Shown: piece by piece, positions 16,882 to 23,960 of the stretch
Layout of the letters: every line of letters begins with the position of its first letter
Numbering within the stretch: position 1 is the stretch's first letter
Assembly (NCBI GenBank): GCA_038064375.1
Contig: JBBTTF010000001.1
Coordinates: forward strand, 310,001 to 374,000
Origin: JBBTTE01 sp038064375
GTDB lineage: Bacteria > Patescibacteriota > Saccharimonadia > Saccharimonadales > UBA4665
Length of the DNA: 64,000 bases
Direction: 5' to 3'
Translations under genes and position numbers: made by a program
The notes under the pieces: model-generated
What the model saw: only the letters and a program-made list of their open reading frames with translations
Database searches by the model: none
What the model was told of the DNA's origin: nothing

Positions 16882-17247
16882 TTGCAGGTCAAACAAGACT
16901 TTGAGAACAAACAACGCGAGAAGGGTGCCGATTTTACAATTGACCAGATGGCTCGAACTCTCTATTCAAGGTGGCGCAACCCAGATCATTACAATATGCG
17001 CAAAAGCATAGAAGCTATGTACACCATAACTAGAGCTGCTCATCTAATTGCTGAAGAGTGTTTTATTTTTCGACAATACGAGGCTGATAGGGTTGAGCTG
17101 GAGGCAACAGCCGAACCGATCGATAAAGTAGAAGGAGCGCTTAGTGATCTTAGACAGTCAGACTCCGTACCTCAACCAACGGCTGATTACATAACAGAAA
17201 TACACGATAGGCTCATAGCTAATTACTTGCCACAGCAAGACCAGTAG
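16882..17247 (+). CDS. hypothetical protein (3' part of the frameshifted gene, or a TTG-initiated ORF)
   Basis: 121 residues if the TTG at 16882 is used. The frame is open back to 16837 without any ATG, GTG or TTG and encodes protein-like sequence there, which argues that translation enters from the preceding ORF by a +1 shift. The protein is helical and soluble, with the segment FTIDQMARTLYSRWRNPDHYNMRKSIEAMY cut here into FTIDQMARTL and YSRWRNPDHY as landmarks. The family is not recognised. No Shine-Dalgarno precedes 16882. Confidence 0.55.
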   Translation: MQVKQDFENKQREKGADFTIDQMARTLYSRWRNPDHYNMRKSIEAMYTITRAAHLIAEECFIFRQYEADRVELEATAEPIDKVEGALSDLRQSDSVPQPTADYITEIHDRLIANYLPQQDQ

Positions 17248-17285
17248 CGTTACAATAAAAGCATCAGTTCAAACACCAAGAGGTA

Positions 17286-17314
17286 TGGACAAATTTGCGT
17301 AAACGTGGTATAAT
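17286..17314 (+). promoter_or_regulatory. promoter of the 17321 gene
   Basis: TGGACA (17286-17291), 17-nt spacer, TATAAT (17309-17314). Only six bases separate the -10 box from the ATG, so transcription probably starts on the start codon itself. Confidence 0.8.
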
Positions 17315-17320
17315 TCATAT

Positions 17321-17929
17321 ATGACAATTGAAACATCTCTTTCTAGATCACACCTATCACCAGTAGATGCACAGGACCCCAAGCAGCTCTTATCTACTGA
17401 CAGTAACCGACACGCTTTGATGGTTTATGCAATCAAGACAGACTTTGACGCCATCATGGAGATACCTACAGTGCAAGACTTGGGTGTGGGCACAAAAGAG
17501 GAGGAATTAAATAACCAGAGGCAGAGATTCCTCCTGGCAAACATTGCCAGCTTTGCTATTGATCTAGAAACAGTAGAGGGAGTCGATCTAGTAAGAGCAT
17601 CACTGCCATTAGGCCAAAAGAGCTGGCACAAAACTTCAAAAGAATTTGAAGTAATGAAGGATCAAGAGGACGAAGTATTGACCGATCTTGATTTGAGACA
17701 AGACGTATTTGACGATCTAGAAAGATGGACTAGGCTATCCATGCTAACCTCTGGTGAAATGTTGCCCAAGCAGTTCGCCAACTCCGTGGCTATGCGCAAA
17801 ATAAGATTGAATGGCGTCGATATCGCACCAGCAACCAACGTAAGAACTGTTGCAGGTATTATAGTTGGCGATCACCCAGACCTATACGTAGCTCAAGAGA
17901 GCGAAGACGCGCTCCAAGCTGCTGCTTAG
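17321..17929 (+). CDS. hypothetical protein, last of the unknown island
   Basis: 202 residues, acidic and soluble, without membrane segments or recognised motifs. It has its own promoter positioned for a leaderless mRNA. Its stop overlaps the stop of the convergent DedA gene by 4 nt. The lack of any terminator between them means the two transcripts overlap. Confidence 0.7.
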   Translation: MTIETSLSRSHLSPVDAQDPKQLLSTDSNRHALMVYAIKTDFDAIMEIPTVQDLGVGTKEEELNNQRQRFLLANIASFAIDLETVEGVDLVRASLPLGQKSWHKTSKEFEVMKDQEDEVLTDLDLRQDVFDDLERWTRLSMLTSGEMLPKQFANSVAMRKIRLNGVDIAPATNVRTVAGIIVGDHPDLYVAQESEDALQAAA

Positions 17930-18546
17930 TCTTTGTCTGTAGACTTCTTTTTGTTGCGATTCTCAATCAAAGCCTTGACCACGTGATAGACCGTTGGTCC
18001 AAGTGTGACCAGCATGACGGCACCGACTGCAAATAGGATGTAGTGTTCTATGTCAGGGATCTTAGTTCCGAACCAGTAACCTATCATGGTTATGCTGACT
18101 GCCCACGCGATATCACCGATAGCATCGTAGATAAAAAACTGCTTATAGTTCATCTTGCCGACACCAGCAACTGGAGGAGCGAAAGTTCGGACAATTGGTA
18201 CAAAGTGGGCAACCAGCATGGTTTTGCTGCCAAAGCGTTCGTAAAAATGCTCAGCCCGCTCGACGTATTCGTGACGGAATAGCACGCCATCTGGCTTACT
18301 AAAGAGGCGGCGGCCGTAGCGTTTACCGATGTGGTAGCCGAGGTTATCTCCGATAATTGCGGCGGCAGAGATGATTGCGATGGTCTCAACTATTGGCAGT
18401 TTGCCTTGAGCGGCAAAAATACCCGCGGTCAGCAGCAAAGTGTCGCCTGGGAAGAAGAAACCGACAAACATACCCGATTCTGCAAAGATGATGGCTGCGA
18501 TGAGAAGTAGGCCGCCAGTTTGAATCAAGTGTGGAATGTCGAACAT
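17926..18546 (-). CDS. DedA/SNARE-associated family membrane protein
   Basis: 206 residues from the ATG at 18546. Hallmarks are ESGMFVGFFFPGDTLLL with the acidic residue in a hydrophobic N-terminal reentrant region, NLGYHIGKRYG, HFVPIVRTFAPPVAGVGKM and several C-terminal helices. DedA proteins act in lipid/undecaprenyl-phosphate or phospholipid flipping and proton-coupled transport. The frame extends upstream to 18744, but that part overlaps the L25 promoter and gene and does not match the family. A TATAGT lies only 3 nt before this ATG, so the exact start is uncertain. Confidence 0.88.
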   Translation of the reverse strand: MFDIPHLIQTGGLLLIAAIIFAESGMFVGFFFPGDTLLLTAGIFAAQGKLPIVETIAIISAAAIIGDNLGYHIGKRYGRRLFSKPDGVLFRHEYVERAEHFYERFGSKTMLVAHFVPIVRTFAPPVAGVGKMNYKQFFIYDAIGDIAWAVSITMIGYWFGTKIPDIEHYILFAVGAVMLVTLGPTVYHVVKALIENRNKKKSTDKD

Positions 18547-18596
18547 GTCACTATAGCTTACTCGTTTGTGGCTTTGGCGTCCAGCCTCATCTGTTA

Positions 18597-18626
18597 TGGT
18601 ATAATGTAAATTAAGAAATAAGAGGT
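18597..18626 (+). promoter_or_regulatory. promoter and ribosome-binding site of the L25 gene
   Basis: Extended -10 TGG-TATAAT (18597-18605), then AGAGGT (18621-18626) 5 nt before the ATG at 18632. Confidence 0.65.
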
Positions 18627-18631
18627 AATGC

Positions 18632-19357
18632 ATGTCCAATGATTCTATTAGTCTAAAGTTAGACCCCCGAACCGTAACCGGTAAGGCTGTGAAGCACCTT
18701 CGTAGCGAAGGCACAATTCCAGCCGTAATCCATGACCACGGCAAGGATTCTATTCATGTTCAAGGCAACGGCGTGGCAATGCTAAAGGTCTGGCGAAAAG
18801 CCGGCAAGCACCACCCAATCGAGCTTACAGCTGGAGACAAAAGCTTCGTAGCTCTTATCAAAACTGCCGAGTTTGACCCTCGCAAAAACCTATTGACTCA
18901 CATTGTTTTTAACGCTGTCGACAAGAACCAAAAGGTTGATGCCGAGATCCCTGTTAGACCTCGCTATGACGAAGGCAACGAGTCTAGCCCTGCTGAGCGT
19001 TCTGGTTTTATCGTGCTTGCCCAACTTGAGACAGTTCAGGTTAAGGCGATCGCAACTAAGCTACCTGACTTTTTGACTTACGATGCTGAGAAGCTTGTCG
19101 AAGTTGGTGACCACGTAACTGTAGCCGACCTAACGATTCCAGAAGGTGTAGAACTTGAGACCGAGCTCGAGCATTCCATCGCAACCGTCTACGAGCCAAG
19201 TGCTCTAGCCGCAGCCAACGACGCTGCCGGTGGTGATGCCGAAGAAGAAACAGAAGCCGCTGAAACTGCCGAAGGCGAAACAGCCGAAGGTGACGCTGAC
19301 GCCAAGCCAGCCGAGAGCGAAGCCAAAACAGAAGAATCTGACTCCAAGAGCGAATAG
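18632..19357 (+). CDS. rplY: 50S ribosomal protein bL25 (CTC/TL5 type)
   Basis: 241 residues. The N-terminal 5S-rRNA-binding L25 domain is at about 1-95 (TVTGKAVKHLRSEGTIPAVIHDHG). A second beta domain of the TL5/CTC type (about 100-190) is followed by a strongly acidic Glu/Ala tail (about 195-241). The tail is common in long L25 proteins and probably disordered. It binds 5S rRNA in the central protuberance of the large subunit. A methyltransferase gene follows 9 nt later, so the two may form an operon. Confidence 0.92.
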   Translation: MSNDSISLKLDPRTVTGKAVKHLRSEGTIPAVIHDHGKDSIHVQGNGVAMLKVWRKAGKHHPIELTAGDKSFVALIKTAEFDPRKNLLTHIVFNAVDKNQKVDAEIPVRPRYDEGNESSPAERSGFIVLAQLETVQVKAIATKLPDFLTYDAEKLVEVGDHVTVADLTIPEGVELETELEHSIATVYEPSALAAANDAAGGDAEEETEAAETAEGETAEGDADAKPAESEAKTEESDSKSE

Positions 19358-19366
19358 GTCCTAGCC

Positions 19367-20140
19367 ATGTCCGAGTCTGCCGCCTTTGATCAAGTCGGCA
19401 GAGGCTTTGTAGATCACTATGATACTGTTCGTGGGCATGTCCGACAAGCCGTTACTCAAGCTAATCTTTTCCCTTGGCTAAAGCAGACTGGGCAAGAAGT
19501 TCTGGACTTTGGTGGTGGTGATGGGCGCGACGCGCTCTGGCTCGCAGAGATGGATGACAACGTAACTTTACTCGACGAATCTCAAGAAATGATCAATATG
19601 GCCAAAGCTAGAATGCTGACTGACGGCCTAGAGGTTATTGAGCGAGTCAAAATAGTTCATGGCGGCCTCAATAAGTTGACCAAGCCCGAGTCGTTTGACG
19701 TTGTGCTAAACCATTGTGTCTTGATGTACGAGCTTGACGATCCTATGCACCAATTGCGGACCCTGTCGGGTAGTCTTAAGACAGGTGGCATATTGTCGCT
19801 TCTAATTAAGGGTAATGAAGCTGCTCGCTCACAACTAACTAGGGATGACGCGGCATTGGATGAGTTCGATAGAACGGGACGTTATGTTAACAACCTTGGC
19901 TGGCCGGCACAAGCTTATAGTTACGAACAGATGAAGCTGATGCTTGAACGTGTCGGGCTCAAACCTAGCGACAAAGGTCCGCATGGCGTGCGTGTTTTTA
20001 GCGATGACAATAAGCAGGCAGTCAAGGATGTTCCGCAAGACGAGCTAGCCGCAATAGTCAGTCAAGAGATAGAGGCTAGCAATAATCCGGCTTTTTTGCC
20101 GGTTGCTCAACTGCAGCACATCATAGCTGTTAAGCAGTAG
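19367..20140 (+). CDS. class I SAM-dependent methyltransferase, CmoM-like
   Basis: 257 residues. The N-terminal FDQVGRGFVDHYDTVRGHVRQ is reminiscent of CmoM-type tRNA wobble-uridine methyltransferases. The SAM-binding glycine loop is VLDFGGGDGRDALWLAE, with acidic motif II at LLDES and motif IV at VLNHCVLMYELDDP. It may methylate tRNA, but the substrate is inferred only from N-terminal resemblance. It follows rplY closely, consistent with a translation-related role. The stop abuts the convergent ABC gene. Confidence 0.8.
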   Translation: MSESAAFDQVGRGFVDHYDTVRGHVRQAVTQANLFPWLKQTGQEVLDFGGGDGRDALWLAEMDDNVTLLDESQEMINMAKARMLTDGLEVIERVKIVHGGLNKLTKPESFDVVLNHCVLMYELDDPMHQLRTLSGSLKTGGILSLLIKGNEAARSQLTRDDAALDEFDRTGRYVNNLGWPAQAYSYEQMKLMLERVGLKPSDKGPHGVRVFSDDNKQAVKDVPQDELAAIVSQEIEASNNPAFLPVAQLQHIIAVKQ

Positions 20141-20141
20141 T

Positions 20142-21902
20142 CTACTCTTCGATGAAGCCACCAGATTGGTGGGCCCAGAGCTTGGCGTATAGACCGTTCT
20201 GCTCGAGTAGTTTCTTGTGGGTGCCTTGCTCAACAATTTTACCTTTATCTACTACTACAATTCGATCCATGCGCTGAATAGTGCTTAAGCGGTGGGCTAT
20301 TACTACGGCGGTTTTATCCTTCATGAGTTGCCACAGGGCCTTCTGTATAAGTCGCTCGCTTTCGCTGTCTAGTGCCGAAGTGGCTTCGTCTAGTATCAAG
20401 ATTGGCGCCTTGGTAAGCATGGCGCGAGCGATGGCTACACGTTGACGTTGACCGCCGCTTAGCTTTACGCCGCGTTCGCCAACGACGGTGTCGTAGGTCT
20501 CCGGTAGACTAGAGATGAAGTCGTGAGCAAACGCTTTTTTTGCGACGTCGACGATTTCGCTGTCTGTGGCTTTTGGCTTACCGTAGCTAATATTATCTTT
20601 AATAGAACGGTGGAACAGCAGAGGCTCTTGCGGAACGTAAGCCATGGCTCGTCGTAAGTCTTGCTGTCTTATGTCCATGATATCTTGGCTATCAATCTTT
20701 ATAGCGCCAGACTGAACATCCATAAATCGCAGTAGCAGGCGAGTGATGGTTGTTTTTCCACCACCACTCGGACCGACTAAGCCAATCTTCTCGCCGCTCT
20801 TAATATCTAGATCAAAATCTTTAAAAAGGACATCACCCTCGGCCGCGTCGTGATAATTAAAGGTCACAGAGTCGAACCTAATCGCACCTTTAGCGATGTG
20901 TGATGTATCTGGTGAGGGCTTGTCTTGGATGAGTGGCGGTACGGATAGTAGTTCTGCCATTTCTTGTCCGTCACCGGCGACAGCCTCAAACTGTCTAACC
21001 ATGAAGGTACTGCGGTGCATATTGTCGATAATTCGTAGAATGTAAACTTGGAACAGCAAGAACGTCGCAATGCCAAGGTTGCCGTTATAAACGGCAACAA
21101 TTCCACCGACAATAACAAACATTTGCAACACTGCACACAGACCATCAATGATCAGGCCGTTTCTGACAGCCCGTCGCCATGCCACTATGAAGAACTTGCT
21201 TCTATGCGCATTGAGCTTCTGGTAGCGACAAGTCTCGCGGTCTTCGGCTGCAAAAGTTTTTACGGTCAGCGCGTTGGTTATGGTGTCGGCTAGTTCGCCG
21301 ATCTGCTCAGTTTCTTTAGCTATAGCAGCGCGACGTATCGGCAGTCTGAGCAGAGCGAATTTGATCACCAACGCTTCGACAAGCAGCCAAGTAACTAAAG
21401 TAATAACCCCAATGATTGGACTGTAATATATCATGACGCCCACCGACACTAGTACAACAGTTAATTGTGGCAAGAGCTCGAACAAAACAGTATCGTTGAA
21501 AGTAGTATAGACCTTGGCAAAACGGCTGGCTTGAGTCACCAGAGAGCCACTAAAGTTATCTGTGAAGAAGCCGTAATCCTGATGGCTTAAATACACGAAG
21601 CAATCATCATAGATGACCTCGGACACCCTGTTATGCAATACGGCTACGCAATAGGTATCCAATAAGTAGCCAAGAATAATTACGCTTGCCTCAAATATAG
21701 CAGTCGCAACCAACAAGCCGACATTAATAGTGTGGTCATGTATAAGGTCGCCTAATGTCAGAGCAATCAATAGTGGCGTAATAGTTACTCGCAGGCCACG
21801 ACAAAGGCTAAACAGTATGCTACCAAAAGTTAGTAGAGGAAACTGTCGCCAATAATGCAGGTATAGTTGGAGAGCTCTCCAACTCGGTGCTTGTGAGGTC
21901 AT
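20142..21902 (-). CDS. ABC exporter half-transporter B
   Basis: 586 residues from the ATG at 21902. Six helices precede an ATPase with Walker A GPSGGGKTT, Q-loop YVPQEPLLF, signature LSGGQRQ, Walker B ILILDEATSALD (catalytic Glu present) and H-loop IAHRLSTIQ. The partner gene lies 17 nt upstream, and the two are homologous along their length, so they probably form a heterodimeric multidrug- or peptide-type exporter. A TGC-TACAAT box ends 6 nt before the ATG, giving this gene a second, leaderless transcription start inside the operon. The frame continues 18 codons further upstream into the neighbouring gene's stop region, which I discount. Confidence 0.9.
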   Translation of the reverse strand: MTSQAPSWRALQLYLHYWRQFPLLTFGSILFSLCRGLRVTITPLLIALTLGDLIHDHTINVGLLVATAIFEASVIILGYLLDTYCVAVLHNRVSEVIYDDCFVYLSHQDYGFFTDNFSGSLVTQASRFAKVYTTFNDTVLFELLPQLTVVLVSVGVMIYYSPIIGVITLVTWLLVEALVIKFALLRLPIRRAAIAKETEQIGELADTITNALTVKTFAAEDRETCRYQKLNAHRSKFFIVAWRRAVRNGLIIDGLCAVLQMFVIVGGIVAVYNGNLGIATFLLFQVYILRIIDNMHRSTFMVRQFEAVAGDGQEMAELLSVPPLIQDKPSPDTSHIAKGAIRFDSVTFNYHDAAEGDVLFKDFDLDIKSGEKIGLVGPSGGGKTTITRLLLRFMDVQSGAIKIDSQDIMDIRQQDLRRAMAYVPQEPLLFHRSIKDNISYGKPKATDSEIVDVAKKAFAHDFISSLPETYDTVVGERGVKLSGGQRQRVAIARAMLTKAPILILDEATSALDSESERLIQKALWQLMKDKTAVVIAHRLSTIQRMDRIVVVDKGKIVEQGTHKKLLEQNGLYAKLWAHQSGGFIEE

Positions 21903-21908
21903 ACAATT

Positions 21909-21914
21909 ATTGTA
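21909..21914 (-). promoter_or_regulatory. internal -10 box for half-transporter B
   Basis: TGC-TACAAT on the minus strand, six bases before the ATG at 21902, overlapping the end of the upstream ABC gene. Confidence 0.5.
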
Positions 21915-21919
21915 GCAGT

Positions 21920-23707
21920 TTAGTCGTCGAGGAAGCCGCCGGACTGGTGAGTCCAAAGCTTGGAGTAGGTGCCTTTGTTTTTTAGTAAGGCTTTGTGGGT
22001 GCCTTGCTCAACAATTTTGCCATCTTCCATGACGATGATGCGATCCATTTTTTGAATAGTGCTTAGACGGTGAGCAATGACTATTGCAGTACGTCCTTCC
22101 ATCAGTTTCCACAGTGCATCCTGAATCAAGGCTTCGCTCTCACTGTCTAAGGCCGAGGTGGCTTCGTCTAATATCAAAATCGGGGCATTCTTGAGCATTG
22201 CACGAGCAATCGCTACGCGTTGACGTTGGCCACCGCTTAGCTTTACGCCGCGTTCGCCAACTAAAGTGTCGTAGCCTTGCGGAAGGGAGCCGACAAACTC
22301 ATCAGCATGAGCAAGCGCGGCTACCTTAATTACTTCTTCGTCAGTTGCTTCTGGGCGACCATATCGAATGTTCTCTATCAGGCTGCGGTGAAACAGCAGC
22401 GGATCCTGTGGTACATAGGCAATGTGCTTGCGCAAAGATTGCTGAGCTATTTGGGTGATGTCTTGGCCATCGATAAGTATTTGGCCAGAATCAATATCCA
22501 TAAACCTCGATAGCAATCTCACAAGACTACTTTTACCGCCACCAGAGTGTCCAACCAAGCCCACTTGCTCACCGGCTGCAATGTTAAGCGTTAAGTCCTT
22601 AAAAAGCGGTCGATTCTTTTCGTTATAGCCGAAGCCGACATTCTGGAGATCGATCTTGCCGTCTTTAATGTTGGCAGGTTGTGGGTTGGGAATATCTTTT
22701 ACGGCTGGCTCGAGTTCGAGTATTTCGGTCATATCACCAGCATCGCCAAGCGCACGACTAACATCGCGCAGGATGAACATAAACTGCCAAAGACGTTCAG
22801 ACAGGGCAATAGTATAGGTTAGAGTCAAGTATAGCGCACCGATTGGAGTGTGAAACATGGTAATGCTCAATAATCCGATACCGAACGCCAATATTTCTAT
22901 TATCGCCGTACCCCCATGACCAATAGCTTCGTTAACTGTTTGAACGTTGATGAGTTTTATAAACGAATTTTTGGTATGGGTTGTCTGGTGGTGGAATAGT
23001 CTAGACTCAATCTGCTCGCCAGCAAAGGCGCGAACTGTCGCCACGTTGGTTATAGTGTCAGCTAATTTGGCTGTAGTATCGCTCTCGCTTGCAGATAGTG
23101 CGCGGTTGTACGGAATCTGGCGTTTCATTTGTCTGTAAATGACTGCGCAATACAAAACAGAGGTTAGCAAAAACACCACAGCGAACAAAGTGTTAACAAA
23201 GAAGAGTACGATTAGCGAACCTATGAAGGCCGTGATACCCGTTAAGATGCTCCAGTTGAAGGTGTTGCCAATACGATCGTAGGCACCAATTAGCTTGTTG
23301 GCTTGAGATACTAGAGCGCCACCAAAGCGGTCAGAATGAAACTTGTCATCCATGTTTTGCACGTGGTTGAAGACGTGTTCCATCATTGTTTGCTCGGTCA
23401 GGATAAAATAGCGCCACGCGCAGTAAGCCTGAGTTCTCCATAAGAAAAAGGCGGTAATCAACGACGCGCTGTAGCCGATTAAGTACGGTTTCATTACTTC
23501 AAAGGTAATGGTTTGATCTGTTGAGTACAGGTGCTGCAATCGATTAAACGCTTTAGCAATAATGAGAGGTGGAATAATATTGTTTGCTAGCACTGCAAGG
23601 ACGGCAGTGATTGTGGCATACCAAAAAAGCCATGGATGAGCACTTGTAAAATGCCAAAATAGCTTAATAGTCTTGATGTTCGTAGAATTTGTTCGAGTGG
23701 ATTTCAT
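21920..23707 (-). CDS. ABC exporter half-transporter A
   Basis: 595 residues with six membrane helices and an ATPase domain. It has Walker A GHSGGGKSS (His replaces the usual Pro at position 2), YVPQDPLLF, LSGGQRQ, ILILDEATSALD and IAHRLSTIQ. Both ATP sites of the putative heterodimer look catalytically intact by sequence. The ATG is preceded by AGGAGG, which sits in the loop and 3' edge of a small hairpin (23712-23728). Further upstream is a 17-codon leader ORF, so expression is probably controlled at the translational level. The substrate is unknown. Confidence 0.92.
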   Translation of the reverse strand: MKSTRTNSTNIKTIKLFWHFTSAHPWLFWYATITAVLAVLANNIIPPLIIAKAFNRLQHLYSTDQTITFEVMKPYLIGYSASLITAFFLWRTQAYCAWRYFILTEQTMMEHVFNHVQNMDDKFHSDRFGGALVSQANKLIGAYDRIGNTFNWSILTGITAFIGSLIVLFFVNTLFAVVFLLTSVLYCAVIYRQMKRQIPYNRALSASESDTTAKLADTITNVATVRAFAGEQIESRLFHHQTTHTKNSFIKLINVQTVNEAIGHGGTAIIEILAFGIGLLSITMFHTPIGALYLTLTYTIALSERLWQFMFILRDVSRALGDAGDMTEILELEPAVKDIPNPQPANIKDGKIDLQNVGFGYNEKNRPLFKDLTLNIAAGEQVGLVGHSGGGKSSLVRLLSRFMDIDSGQILIDGQDITQIAQQSLRKHIAYVPQDPLLFHRSLIENIRYGRPEATDEEVIKVAALAHADEFVGSLPQGYDTLVGERGVKLSGGQRQRVAIARAMLKNAPILILDEATSALDSESEALIQDALWKLMEGRTAIVIAHRLSTIQKMDRIIVMEDGKIVEQGTHKALLKNKGTYSKLWTHQSGGFLDD

Positions 23708-23711
23708 AACG

Positions 23712-23728
23712 CACTGCCTCCTGCAGTG
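23712..23728 (-). promoter_or_regulatory. hairpin presenting the Shine-Dalgarno of the ABC operon
   Basis: On the minus strand CACTGC-AGGAG-GCAGTG forms a perfect 6-bp stem whose loop is the AGGAG of the ribosome-binding site, 9-10 nt from the ATG at 23707. Confidence 0.6.
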
Positions 23729-23781
23729 GCGGGTTTACTAGTAGTTTAAGGGTTAATTGATGTTTTGTGTAGCGTAGAGAT

Positions 23782-23835
23782 TTAGCTGCCGACGAAGGCA
23801 GTAAAGTCTGGCTGTTGGTTTGCTGTAATGTACAT
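23782..23835 (-). CDS. 17-residue leader peptide upstream of the ABC exporter operon
   Basis: It encodes MYITANQQPDFTAFVGS. GGAGG lies 8 nt before the ATG, one of the strongest ribosome-binding sites in the window. It ends 74 nt before the first ABC gene. It could be an attenuation leader, as bmrB is for the heterodimeric exporter BmrCD of Bacillus. Alternatively it could be a small exported peptide. The sequence has no cysteines or obvious leader-cleavage motif. Confidence 0.55.
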   Translation of the reverse strand: MYITANQQPDFTAFVGS

Positions 23836-23880
23836 TTGTTCCGCCTCCGTTAATTCGTACTCATATCGATGATTACGAAG

Positions 23881-23910
23881 TTGCTAATATAGTGCTTGTC
23901 ATCATATAAT
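23881..23910 (+). promoter_or_regulatory. promoter of the Pro-rich membrane protein gene
   Basis: TTGCTA (23881-23886), 18-nt spacer, TATAAT (23905-23910). The nine bases after the -10 lead directly into the ATG of the mini-ORF at 23920. Confidence 0.65.
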
Positions 23911-23919
23911 AAAGTGTTT

Positions 23920-23955
23920 ATGAATGCAACAAAAGCCACGGAGAAAACTAGCTAG
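23920..23955 (+). CDS. 11-residue leaderless upstream ORF
   Basis: MNATKATEKTS starts 9 nt after TATAAT, at the predicted transcript start. It stops 5 nt before the ATG at 23961. The main gene has no Shine-Dalgarno at proper distance (GGAG is 17 nt away), so it may depend on reinitiation after this ORF. Confidence 0.4.
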   Translation: MNATKATEKTS

Positions 23956-23960
23956 ACATC

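Noticed and set aside
18547..18744. N-terminal extension of the DedA gene
   Set aside because: It overlaps the L25 promoter and the start of the L25 gene and does not look like DedA sequence.
23905..23955. Start of the Pro-rich protein at ATG 23920
   Set aside because: This ATG is in a different frame and stops after 11 codons, before the main ATG at 23961.
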